DNA of 64,000 bases from Podospora pseudoanserina (lineage: Eukaryota > Ascomycota > Sordariomycetes > Sordariales > Podosporaceae). Every line of letters starts with the position of its first letter. Positions within the stretch are counted from its first letter, which is position 1. Under the pieces are notes generated by a model. It was not told the DNA's origin and made no database searches. It was given only the letters and a program-made list of their open reading frames with translations. Positions 34,940-45,016 of this stretch are shown here, piece by piece. Location: contig NC_085923.1 in the NCBI RefSeq assembly GCF_035222485.1, positions 2,852,001 to 2,916,000 of the forward strand, written 5' to 3'. The translations under genes and the position numbers were made by a program.

Positions 34940-35038
34940 TGTGCTTTATGATGAAACGGCACTGGGCTCCGAAATTCCATGAGCAAGACACGCCACTTTT
35001 GCGACAGGCCTAGAAAACCTCGTCCACTGATCAGCACA
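34940..35038 (+). ncRNA. Box C/D snoRNA 3
   Basis: C box ATGATGA at 34948-34954 and D box CTGA at 35027-35030. The terminal stem is TGTGCT (34940-34945) with AGCACA (35033-35038). TCCATGAGC at about 34975-34983 could pair with 25S GCTCATGGA (the region of yeast snR67 and snR68), but at 9 nt and without a clear D' box this is weak. The guide before box D is unassigned. Confidence 0.82.
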
Positions 35039-35180
35039 TCCATCTCTGTCTTTTGCACACGCCGCATGGCAGAGAGTACGGGCTAACTCTCCTGGAAGTT
35101 GATCGGATTGTTTGATGCACCTGGATCATTGGGGTTGTCTTTAGGGTAAGTTTTATCGACTTTTTTTTTCCCCATTACAC

Positions 35181-35268
35181 TTTTATGATGACTCTAGATG
35201 ACGAGTCCTATACGGGATTCCCGATGCGGACAACCTATTTTTTATACCATTCATGCCTATCTGAAAAT
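35181..35268 (+). ncRNA. Box C/D snoRNA 4 (25S guide, snR76 region)
   Basis: C box ATGATGA at 35185-35191 and D box CTGA at 35261-35264, with only a weak TTTT/AAAA closing stem. Two segments match neighbouring parts of 25S rRNA as I remember it: TAGATGACGAG (35195-35205) against CTCGTCATCTA, and CCATTCATGC (35247-35256) against GCATGAATGG. The second lies near the snR76 site. Spacing to box D is not ideal, so the exact modified base is uncertain. Confidence 0.8.
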
Positions 35269-35430
35269 TACACACTTCCATCCCCTTTTGAAAGTCGCAG
35301 GAGTGAGCTTTCGCTGACCAACTTCCAGATTTTAAGACATTTCATCTGACGATTGCTCGACACCCATTCGACCTCTTCTCATTTTCTGGTACGTTGTCGA
35401 TGTGACCACTCCTCACCCAAGCACCAGTGC

Positions 35431-35514
35431 ACATTATGATGACATGACAAAAAAATTGACAAGCATATGTCGGAGCCCTTCAAGCGTTGATGATAAGGTC
35501 TATGTCTGAATGTT
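35431..35514 (+). ncRNA. Box C/D snoRNA 5 (18S guide, snR74/U27-like)
   Basis: C box ATGATGA at 35436-35442, C' box TGATGAT near 35488, D box CTGA at 35506-35509, closing stem ACAT/ATGT. GACAAGCATATG (35458-35469) is complementary to the 18S 5' segment CATATGCTTGTC. With CGGA acting as D', the fifth nucleotide pairs with the A of TCATATGC, which is yeast A28, the snR74 (human U27) target. The rRNA sequence is from memory. Confidence 0.88.
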
Positions 35515-35667
35515 CCCATGCCACATCACCTTTTGACCACTTGCAGTGATCATTGGCTAACTGTCGCAGATTGTTTTGATCATGATGATGAGCACGATGG
35601 TCTGTTGTCCTTTTGACCCGATCCTCAACGTAAGCACCCACTTTCCTTCTTGATTACCACCACCCCC

Positions 35668-35762
35668 GACTTTTATGATGATTTAAAATATTATCACGAC
35701 GGTCTACATAGCAATCGCTTTGATGAAATGGCCAGTGACATGGCAAGATTTCTGATAAAGTC
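35668..35762 (+). ncRNA. Box C/D snoRNA 6 (25S guide, snR69/snR71 region)
   Basis: C box ATGATGA at 35675-35681, C' box TGATGA at 35721-35726, D box CTGA at 35752-35755, and a perfect 6-bp closing stem GACTTT (35668-35673) with AAAGTC (35757-35762). TCACGACGGTCTA (35694-35706) is complementary to the conserved 25S domain V segment TAGACCGTCGTGA, a 13-nt match. Yeast snR71 and snR69 modify A and C residues there. The D-box guide is not assigned. Confidence 0.88.
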
Positions 35763-36039
35763 ATCCATCATCACCTTCTTGATGTTTGTCTTGTGAATGT
35801 TCATGGGCTAACTCGTCCAAGTGTTCAGTGTTGTTGCTTTACTGGGGCTCATTTTTCACTATAATCATGACTCTGTCGTCGTGAGATGGGGAAGAATACT
35901 GGTTTTTGTATTGAGCTTAATATTCTGCTCTACAGTACCATATGAAAATTGTCGAGTTTAAAGTATTCTTGATTCCCTCTGTCCTGTGCTCGGCCGTCTC
36001 CCGTTGTCGCCAGTTGTATCGCGTCCCCGGCAACGCGAT

Positions 36040-38035
36040 TTACAACAGCAGCAACCCAGCCAACACGGTCACCATCAATAGCCCACGCGCGGGGTTGTCC
36101 CAAGCAGAGGAGCCTCCACTGCTAGACGTTGGCTTCGCCGCGGAAAGTGACGTGGTAAATATTCCCGTCATGATCGTTGAGGTCGGCGCGGCCTCCTCCC
36201 CAGCAGCCTCACCATCACTCCTCTGCCCCGGCAACTGCCAATCACCGGCAGAATTATACCAAACCCCGTTGATCACGACCCCTTCTCCCCTCAACACGGC
36301 CCTCACAGACTCATCATCGCACGTATCTGCCACCTTTCGGATGTAGCACCTCGCATTGGGGACATTTGTCGCAAGCAGCTCCGGCCCTGTCTTGTCCGCT
36401 TCGGGGGTGCCCTTTGTGGCAAAGGAGGCAAGATTGACTTTTTCGCCTGTGCTGATTGAGGATCCGAGGATGATCCGGGAAAAGATTTCGAAAGTGGTTT
36501 CGGCCTGGGAGTGAGAGGGGAAGTGACCTGCGTCGTAGACGCGGGTGAAGGAGAGGTTGGAGAGCTGGCGGGTTGAGCCGCCGGTGTAGGTTTTGTTGGT
36601 GAGGAGGGGGGCGTAGCCGGTTGTATGAAAAGCATTATACCGCGAGAAGGATCCGGCGATAGAGAGAGAGGTTGATTGCCCGCTGTACCAGTTGCAGAGG
36701 TAGTCTCTGTCGCCGGACAGCAGGGCGATCCGAACCCCTTGGGATAGTAGCTCTTTGATGGCTACCAGCGGGTCGTCCCGAAGGGCGGGGAGGGGGGGAG
36801 GGAGATCGGTGAAGTTTATTGGTGAGCCAATAGCGGATAGAAACTTGGGTGAGTTGAGAAAGGTAAGGTAAGTCTGGTTTGGCAAGGGGTCGAAGGAGGG
36901 GGAGGAGATGTCGTATAACGACCTTGAGGTGTGTTGCTGGTATGGGATTGTGAGGCCGTAGATGCACTCCCAGGCTTGGAGGCAGACGAGGAGGGTTTCG
37001 GAGTTTGTCGAGGAGGAGGGGTGGCGGCAGGGGAGGAGGAGGTCGGAGCAGCCGCGGCGGCGGTGGTAGGCTGACATGATGGGGGTGGTTTGATCTTGGG
37101 TTAGTAGCGGGAGGTGGAAGGTGTTGTTGAGGGCCATGGTTACGTAGGATTGGGCTTGGGACAAAGGGTCGAGGCCGCAGGGGGAGAGGAGGCCGAGGGA
37201 GGTGATTTTGATGGGGAGGGTGGTGGATAGGGTGGTGGATGAGGTGCTGGGATTTTGGGAGTGGAAGTAGGATGCGAGGAGGGCGGCGAGGGGGGCGGTG
37301 GTGCCTTTTGCGAAGAGGGATATCCCTGTGGAAGAGTTGGAGGGGGTGTTGTATTGGGGAAAAGTTGATAGGAAGGTCTGGAGGAGATGCCAGACTAGTC
37401 GGGCTGTCGCTGTGGTGTTGGCTGATGAGTTCAGCGGGTAAGGGGAAGAGAATGTGCCGTTCATGAAGGCCCAAGGGCTGCTCCATTTGGGGACGGGTTG
37501 AGGAGGGAAGATGGTTGTTGCATTGTAGAAATCGTAGCTGCCGTTGGTGATGGGGGTGGTGTAGGAGAAGCCTACTGAGGGCTGTCGTCTTGGTTAATAT
37601 CACGAACTCTGGCGCGGAGAGAATAAACTTTACAAGATCGATATACAGCATGTTTGATGCCCTGTCCCATCCCCATTCCCTTGCCTTGACCTCGAGGTGA
37701 TCTTTATCTTTTTCTACCACCTCACAAGGACCATTCTCTTGCCAAAAGCCTGACATGGAGCTCCCTCCAGTCCCGCCATTCAGCCATATTGTGAGTGCCG
37801 AAGTCGGCTCCCGTGCTTCGATAAACCAAAAGAACAAGCTGGTCGACCGACCCTCAACTGGGATGTTGACCCAGCCAGAGAACTGCTTCTGTGCGTCGAG
37901 CGCCGTCTTGCAGGCACCCTTCGGAACTTTGTAGGAAATGGTGATATTTGGGTCGTGTGCGGCGTTTAGTGTTGTCAAGTTGGCATCTTGTAAGGGGACA
38001 AACTGAGCAAGGCAGTAACTGAGAAGCACGCGCAA
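36040..38035 (-). CDS. Serine-carboxypeptidase-like (S10) protein, probably inactive
   Basis: The main exon runs 37581-36040 (513 residues). An upstream exon ends at 37634, giving a 52-nt intron with donor GTAAAG and acceptor GACAG. That acceptor, not the nearer CAG which gives a stop, restores NMLYIDLPSVGFSY. S10 features are TIWLNGGTGGSS, QENGPCEV, the Asp motif SGDRDYLCNW and the His motif RVYDAGHFPS. Where active enzymes read W-T-E-S-Y-G-G, this one reads FAKGTTAP, so the nucleophile Ser is missing. Several N-glycosylation sites and a hydrophobic C-terminus (LLMVTVLAGLLLL) suggest a secreted, GPI-anchored protein. The 5' end is unresolved: the body frame has no ATG back to a stop near 38080. 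A good signal peptide (MLLSRSVRLFCACFSVTALL, ATG 38064) lies in another frame. Confidence 0.8.
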
Positions 38036-38401
38036 AACAACCTGACGCTGCGTGATAAGAGCATGGTAAGCTCGGTGCTATCGATGCACTTAGACAACAG
38101 CCAAATAGACAAAAAATCGAAGCAAGGCTCTGCTGGCACTTTTGACCAAAACATCGTGCGCAAGGCTTTAAGTGTGTGACCAAACCAGCAAGCACGACCT
38201 CCCACAGAATGGGATGGTCGCCTCTCACACCACTCCAGCCTTGTCGCCGGTTACCCAAAAAACCACCAAACATGACCCCATTGTGAAACGCTTCCCCAAC
38301 CATCACCATCAGACGGAGAGAATACTGATCACAAACCCCCTCACCACCCGGGTGACCAACCTCCACGTGGCCATGAACCCATCCACAGAGAAAAAACTCC
38401 C
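38036..38401. other. Spacer between two minus-strand genes
   Basis: It contains the unresolved 5' end of the carboxypeptidase-like gene and the 3' end of the next gene. No other gene is seen. Confidence 0.45.
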
Positions 38402-40185
38402 CTAACCCAACCTAACATTCCTCCAAACCCTCAGACACTCCTGCAAGTCCAACGCCAGCGTCCCCTCGGCCAAACCAGTACAATCCTTAATCATGGCCAC
38501 CAGCAATGTAGCATACGCCCACACCACCTGCTCCTCCCTTAACCTCTCCAAATCACTCTTTCTCATCCCCCCATTCTCGGCCCAGTTCTTCCACAGTTCC
38601 AGCATCGAGCACAGCTTCGCCGTAAACTGGCTGTCCAGCACCATTCGGTACAGCAGCGTCCCAACCACTTCTTTCATTTCCATGTTGGGCGCTACTTTTT
38701 CTTTCGGGTTGCTGTTGGATTGGTTCTTGAGCCAGGTCAGGTTGTGCTCAGCGACGAGCTTGGTGTCCCATTTGGGGGATTGGAGCGCCTCGAGGAGTCG
38801 GGCCTCTTGACGAGCGGTTCGGAGACGTTGCTGATCTTTCACTGGGGGGCTGTGTTAGCTTTGTCAGGTAGGTGAGGTGAAAAGGGCGACATACTGTCTT
38901 GCATCCGCATTTCGTTCTCCCTTCTTACTCTCTCCATTGCTGCTTGCGCTCTCTGGGCAGGTGGTAATTTTGCCTCGGCTGCCATGGCAGCCCGTTGGTC
39001 CCTCATCCTCGCGCTAAACTTGTCCAAGTCAGCAGCGCCATCGTTGTATGTCGTCGCCCATTCTGGTGTGGCAGATTGCTCGACCACATTGAGCAAGACC
39101 AAAACACCACATGGTACAGTTTCCTTCCTCGAGAAAGTAAGAATATCATCCGGGATTTTGTACGACCAGAGGATCGTCTGTGAGGTGGTCCCATAAGCTG
39201 TCGCCGCAGAGGCAAACCATGCCCCCGACGAAGAAGATGACCGCACCCTAATATGATCAACAGGCAACGAGTCCAAGTTAATCGTGCTAGTCAACTGCGC
39301 CTCCTGCCTCAGCGCAGTAACAATCCCCTCCGTAGAAATCTGGCACGTAATCGGTACACTCGACTCCCCCGACTTTTTCTGTTGCGTCCTCGGCCTCGAC
39401 ATCTCCGTCTCCGTCTTGTGAAGACTCTCACAAGAAGCATGTTCCCCTCCAGTAACAACCTCCTCCATGCTCTCCCCCCCTTCTTCCTCCCCTTCCACAA
39501 CCCGCGGCGGCGGCGGAGGCGGCAACCGCACCCAATAAGGAGGCAAATCCCCCCAACTCCTCCTCGTCCACCCCCCCTCCCAATTCACCACCAAACTCAA
39601 ATGCCCATCACTCCCATCCAAAGGCCCAACACTCAACGCCTTCTTCCCGCCCGGCCCCGTCATCAAAGTACACCCCACCGGCGTCCACAACCCACTCCCC
39701 CTCAACATCCTCCACCCATACCCATCCGGCACAGCCCCCAGATCCAACAAGTAACAAACCAGCTGGTCAAACTCCACCTCCACCTGCGGCTGCCTCAGCT
39801 GGTCGGCATATTCCACCCGTTGAGTGTTCAACCCAATGACGTTAGTCCTCCAGTTGAACGTCGTCCACGAACCCCCCGGGATGGAGGAGCGGTGCGAGGA
39901 CACGCTCCAGTACTCCTGGCGATCGGTGAAGCGGTCCATCGGGCGGACGGCGTAGCGGGGGAGCTCTACTTCGATGATCCTATTCACGACGTCGGAGCGG
40001 GTGAGGGCCGGGAGGCGGGAGTGCCGGAGCATGCGCTTGATACGGGAGAGGGCGGCGAGGGTGACGGCTGTGTTGTAGAGGATGGGGAGGACGCCCAGGA
40101 CGGCGAGGGGGACGCCGATGTAGGTTATTATATCTGTTGCTGAGTGACTGCCGCCGCCGTTGTCGGATTCATGGAAGCCGGACAT
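38402..40185 (-). CDS. Unknown membrane-anchored fungal protein
   Basis: Exons 40185-38895 and 38841-38402 with a 53-nt intron give 576 residues from the first in-frame ATG. The frame is open a little further up but without an ATG. One hydrophobic segment (TYIGVPLAVLGVLPILYNTAVTLAAL, about residues 19-45) near the N-terminus is followed by a basic stretch. The middle has recognisable order, with Trp-rich patches (GGSWTTFNWRTNVIGLN and VNWEGGWTRRSWGDLPPYWV), a Pro-rich linker and an acidic loop. The C-terminal third is helical and charged. I do not recognise a domain. The layout resembles many-copy ascomycete proteins of unknown function seen near heterokaryon-related genes, but that is only an impression. 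Confidence 0.75.
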
Positions 40186-40911
40186 TGCGCAGAGTGAAAG
40201 AACGCGTGAAATTGAGGTCAAAGTAATAAGTGAGTGTGAAGATGGGATTGAAGATGATCTGCTTGGAGATTATTATACTAGAGAGTGTGAAACATCAACA
40301 TATGATAGATGAAAAGGAGTGACAACAGGTGGGGTTATGTATAAATGTTGATGACAAGAAGTGAAAAAGCCTTCAACCGGTTGATCTTCATATTCATCGG
40401 CAAGCGAGGAACGAGACCTCAGCCGCACGCGGTACCAGTGTTCCATGGTGACAGGGGGTCCTGCATGGCGGCGTCCGAGCAATTAGCTACCTAGGTAGCC
40501 GTAGAATCTGAGGTACCAGTGCGAGATGATCTTGGTTTCCAAAACCCTCTGACCTTGAGAAAGGCGAGTCGAGAAATACAGGAAATGTTGCCGGATCTTG
40601 GGCAAGATGATGAAAACGCATTCGCTGCGTTTGCAAGAGGTTGAAAGGTTGAAGGGTTGGAGCGAGAGATGTAAGCCAAGGAGAGGGTTAGGGTTGCGTG
40701 CCCGGTACAGTTGACTACTATGGCAGCAAACATCGTCATTCTCAAAACACAAGAATATACTCGTTCTATGTTCAAGGTGTTCTCCATTGAAAGCCAGATG
40801 TGCTTCATCAACATAACCAAAGCAATCCCAGATCATGTTACTCCCAGCACCATATCCGCCGTCGTTGCATTTTACCATCTCATCAATATCCAAAAAAACC
40901 ACCCATTTCCC
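40186..40911. other. Spacer between two minus-strand genes
   Basis: About 730 bp upstream of the unknown membrane protein and downstream of nitrite reductase. Open frames here are short and overlap both strands. No gene is supported. Confidence 0.5.
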
Positions 40912-43900
40912 TCACCAATCCGGTGCACTCCCACACCCCCCTCCCCCAGCCATAACCTCCACCGGCCTCCTCATCCTATTCTCCGCATGCGGCTTCACCC
41001 CAGGCTTCTTCGCCCTATGTCCCTTCCAGTTCCCACCCGCCGGCGTTTCCAACCCCAGCTTCCTATCCAACTCCTTCAACTGCCCCTCTCCCGCCTCTCC
41101 ACTCTTAACCATCCACTTCTTCGTCCCCAACTTCTCATCAAGCTCCTCAACCGGCGGCAGCTTAACATAAACCATCCCATCGTCTCTCTCCTCCACCTCG
41201 AAGGTAGCAATCGACAGCTCCGAATCATTCTTGCAAGCACCATTGGACAAGTCATAGTTCCTCTTGTGGTGCGGACAAGAAACATACGGCGCCTCACCCG
41301 TGCTGGGAGAAGACGAGCTGGTCCCAACCAGACCATCAGACAGGATAAACGCCCGCTTGTGAGGGCACATCTGCTGAGTGCAGTAGTACTTCCCCTTGAC
41401 TCTAAACAGCGCGAGCTGGGTGTCACCTCGCTTGACAGCGGCCGAGATGCCGTTGGGGATGTCATCCGCGCCCTTGAAGTACGACGACTCGAGCATCGGC
41501 TGCCAGGTCAACGATGACCACGTCTTGGACAGCCCGGCGAAATCTTCCTTGGCCGAGGCGTCGCTCGGCCAGAAAGTCGGGCGGAGCTGGCCGCGATCCG
41601 TGTCGAGCTCCATTGTCTCGACTGTCTCTGTCGTGTTGGCGAACTGCTTGAACTGCGCGGCAATCTCGGGGTTGTTGATCGCTTCGGCCCACTCGTCAAA
41701 GAAGCTGTCGACCAGTTCTTGCATCTGGGCTTCGAGGGAGGCGTTGAGACCGAGGCTGTCGTCGAGGATCACAGACCTGAGGTAGGCCAGACCGCCTGGG
41801 AGGGCTTCGAGCCAGCGAGCTGTGCGCTGGAGCTTGTCGGCTGTGCGGATGTAGAACATCAGGTAGCGGTCCAGAATGGGGATGACTTCAGTGGGCGGCA
41901 CGTCTTTGGCGAGGAGCTCAGAATGTCTGGGCTTGGCACCGCCATTACCGCCCACGAAGATGTTGAAGCCTTTCTCGGTGGCGATGAGGCCGAAGCTGGG
42001 AGACAATGTCAGAAATGGGATATTTAACGGAGAAGTGAAAAGACATACTCTTTGTTTTGAGCTTCGGCGCACTCGCGCACACAACCACTCACCCCACCCT
42101 TGATCTTGTGAGGAGCGCGAAGAGACTTGTATCGCTCCTCCAGGCGGACAGCCATGCCGACACTGTCACCGATGCCATAGCGACACCAAGTGGTACCTAC
42201 GCAACTCTTGACTGTCCTGAGGGACTTGGCATAGGCGTGCCCAGACTCCATGCCAGCATCCACCAACCTCTTCCAGATGTCAATAAGATCCTGTTTCTTG
42301 GCACCAAACATGTCGATTCTTTGACCGCCAGTGATTTTGGTGTACAGCTTATAGTCTCTCGCCACCTCTCCAATAACCACAAGCTTTTCAGGGGTAATCT
42401 CTCCAGCCGATACTCGAGGTACAACCGAGTATGTGCCGTTCCGCTGGATGTTGCCCAGATATCTGTCGTTGGTTTCCTGCAGACCATGGTGAGGCTTATC
42501 CATGACGTGCTTGTTCCATAAGCTTGCAAAGATGCTGGCCAGCGTGGGCTTGCAGGCTTCGCACCCTATGCTCTCTGGGTCGACGCCGGCTTCCTTCATC
42601 GCTTCCTGGAATGTGGTCAACCGCTTGACCATGATGATGTTGTAGAGATCAGCACGGCTGTAGTTGAAGTGAGGGCAGATGGTGTTCTTGACCTCATTGC
42701 CCATGTCCTTCATAGTCTTGTTGAATATGGAGGTCACAAGAGGCATGCAACCTCCGCAGCCTGTGCCAGCTTTTGTGCAAGACTTGACCTCCCCGATGGA
42801 CTTGCAGGTACCGTCCTTGACAGTGTTGACAACATCTGCTTTGGTGACATTGTGGCAACTGCAAATCTGGGTGTCATCTTCGAGATCATCACCATCGTCA
42901 GCACCCTCCTTCTTGGCACCAAGGATAAGCTGTGACGGTGGGACGTCGAGCTCTTTCTGGTTCTTGACTAAGGGGACAAGCTTGACGTAGTCGGATGTGT
43001 CACCGATCATCATGCCACCAAGGAGGTATTTGCCGTCCACCGAGAAAATGTACTTCTTGTAGATGTTGAGAAACGGGTCCTTGTAGGTCAAGGCCTTGAC
43101 TGGGGCCGGAGGGGCGCCATTGGTGAGCACCTTGACTGCTGATAACGGCGAGGCGGGTTTCTTCTTTGCCTTTGCGGGAAGATACTTTGGCCCGTCACGG
43201 TCAGCAAAGAAGTCTCCAAAGCTGGCAACCTCGACGCCTAGCAGCTTCAGCTTTGTGCTCAGGTCAGGGCGTTTGTATAATCGTGGCTGATGATGTTGTG
43301 ATTGTGTGAGGTTGAATGTGAGAACGTCAGCCATTTCCACTCCCGGGGCAATTAGACCAAACGTCTGACCTTGCCAGCTTGCGCACTCTCCAATGGCGTA
43401 GATGTCTGGATGGCTGGTCTGAAGGCTGTCATCAACGACGATGCCGCCGCCACGGTCAGCACACAGAATGCCTGATTGTCTGGCCAGCTCGTCTCTTGGT
43501 CGGACACCGATAGCGAAGCAAATGGTCGAGCACTCCATGTACTCGCCATCTTCAAAGTGAACACCCTTGACGCTGTTGTCCTCCGTTACCTCAATCCTGC
43601 CCACTCTCTTGCTGAGCAAAACATCAGCACCGAGGCTTCGCACTTGTTCCACAACCATGCCGCCTGCGTCAGCGTCCAGTTGCCGGCTGAGAACCCATCG
43701 ATTGCGCTCAATGACTTTGACCTTCTCGAAGCATCCCAAGTCCATCATAGCCTTAGCAGCTTCGAGTCCCAACAAGCCACCTCCTACTACGGCACCAACT
43801 GTGCCCTTTTGGTTCGCTGAGAAAGCAATGAGCTTCTCCAGGTCCTCGACAGTCCTGTAAACAAAGACGCCCTTGGCATCATGACCGGGCGTGTGTTTTG

Positions 43901-44372
43901 GCAGCACGGCATCCGAGCCAGTAGCCAGGACCAAGATGTCGTAACTGACTTCGTCACCATTTGCGCAGGTTATGCTCTTTTTGTTTGGGTGGATTTTGGT
44001 GACTTTGGTGTTCAGGTGGTAGCTGAGAGCTCCGTCAGGTACAGCTGTGTACTGCAGCATTGGCGTCAGTGTTGCTCATGGACGTCAAGAGCAGAGACAT
44101 ACCCATTCTAGTGGATTCAGGTACAAGTTCTCAATCTTGCGATGCTCAAAGAAGCTGGTCAAGCCAACTCTGTTGTATGCCAAATGTGGCTCTTCGCCAA
44201 CTACTACAACGTTGTACTCGCGCGATCTGGCATCGAGTTTGAGGAGTTTTTCTCTGTTGGGAGGTTAGAGATATCCGCATTCCGGGGACTTGAACTGGCT
44301 CATTGCTCACATGAAGCTGATGCCCACCATCCCCAGACCAACAACAACAATCTTCTTGCGCCCGACTGCCAT
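40912..44372 (-). CDS. nit-6: Assimilatory nitrite reductase [NAD(P)H]
   Basis: Four exons, 44372-44311, 44253-44103, 44051-42049 and 41995-40912, give 1099 residues, as in Aspergillus NiiA. Domains in order: FAD-binding Rossmann ([12 protein letters not shown], about 6-17); NAD(P)-binding ([10 protein letters not shown], about 159-168); BFD-like [2Fe-2S] (CSC...C...CGGC, about 468-506); nitrite/sulfite reductase ferredoxin-like half-domain and siroheme-[4Fe-4S] domain with Cys at about 688, 694, 728 and 732 (C-x5-C ... C-x3-C); and a C-terminal Rieske-type part with CPHK and CPHH. It reduces nitrite to ammonium with six electrons from NAD(P)H in the cytosol. No nitrate reductase or nitrate transporter gene is adjacent in this window. 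GATA and NirA-like sites lie 0.55-0.65 kb upstream. The symbol follows Neurospora. Confidence 0.97.
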
Positions 44373-44920
44373 TGTGGGCAGGCTGTGAGGAGGATCGTCC
44401 AGAATGGGGGTTATCGAAAGAGAAACAAGCCAGTTGAACAATGACCAGATAAGACGGGAGTCGTAGAGAAGCCAACCCGAGTCAATCAAGGCTGGCGAGG
44501 CTGGATCAATGTCGTCAAAAAGCTAACCAGGAGAACATCAGAGGACAGAGAAGTGACAAAAAGGAGAGGAACAAGAAAGAGGGGATGGTAGACATGGTCT
44601 ATCATGGTGGCACTGCCATCGTCAGAGCATCTGGCCGGACACACAGCGAACGATATCTAATCTCTCATCAAGGTAGGCATTCAGAGGCAATCAAGGAAAT
44701 GCACATCTCCGGAGCCGTGCAGGTTGGTGTGTGAAGACGGCCGCGGACAGGCCCCAGGGGCGATTCATGACCATTTGGTGTACCAATGAGCATAGTGCAA
44801 TATGTAATGACGCATGAAAGGCACCGGAGAAGCAGCAGCCACTTCGTTCAGCGACCGTGGGACTCCTCTGCTTTTGCGGATTCCTAGGTAGACGTTGCAG
44901 CGCGGGAGATGGTGATCTTT

Positions 44921-44954
44921 GATAGCGGATATCAGTGCAATGATAACACTTATC
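44921..44954. promoter_or_regulatory. GATA-factor site cluster (NIT2/AreA type)
   Basis: Five GATA cores in either orientation lie within 34 bp (44921, 44928, 44930 reversed, 44942 and 44951 reversed). They are about 550-580 bp upstream of the nitrite reductase ATG. Paired GATA elements are the known binding sites of NIT2/AreA, which switches on nitrogen assimilation genes. A CCAAT box (reading CCAATC) follows at about 44958. Binding is inferred. Confidence 0.65.
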
Positions 44955-45008
44955 GGACCAATCAGGTGCCGCAGATTCCAACTTGTATCCAATGTGGAAG
45001 GAAGACAC

Positions 45009-45016
45009 CCGCGGAG
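45009..45016 (-). promoter_or_regulatory. NirA/NIT4-type site CTCCGCGG
   Basis: CCGCGGAG on the plus strand is CTCCGCGG on the gene strand and fits the Aspergillus NirA consensus CTCCGHGG. A GATA core overlaps its edge (45016-45019). Side-by-side NirA and GATA sites are typical of nitrate-inducible genes. Confidence 0.6.

Larger units (their letters stand above)
34260..35850 (+). ncRNA. Non-coding snoRNA host gene with six intronic box C/D snoRNAs
   Basis: A spliced transcript with no open frame through its exons. Introns with good fungal signals are 34331-34527, 34686-34886, 34908-35098, 35146-35328, 35389-35569 and 35630-35821. Donors are GTAAGT, GTCAGT, GTAAGT, GTAAGT, GTACGT and GTAAGC. 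A CTAAC or CTGAC branch site precedes each acceptor. Each intron holds one C/D snoRNA, while the exons between are tiny (21-158 nt) and unconserved-looking. This is the organisation of UHG/Gas5-type host genes and of snoRNA host genes described in filamentous fungi. A pyrimidine tract at 34270-34292 resembles the 5' terminal oligopyrimidine start of such genes. Transcript ends are inferred only. Confidence 0.85.

Noticed and set aside
35570-35629. ATGATGATGA inside a host-gene exon as a seventh snoRNA
   Set aside because: It lies in an exon, and no D box or closing stem is found at the right distance.
37560-37640. Apparent stop at the carboxypeptidase exon junction
   Set aside because: Using acceptor GACAG instead of the nearer CTCAG restores DLPSVGFSY in frame, so no break is needed there.
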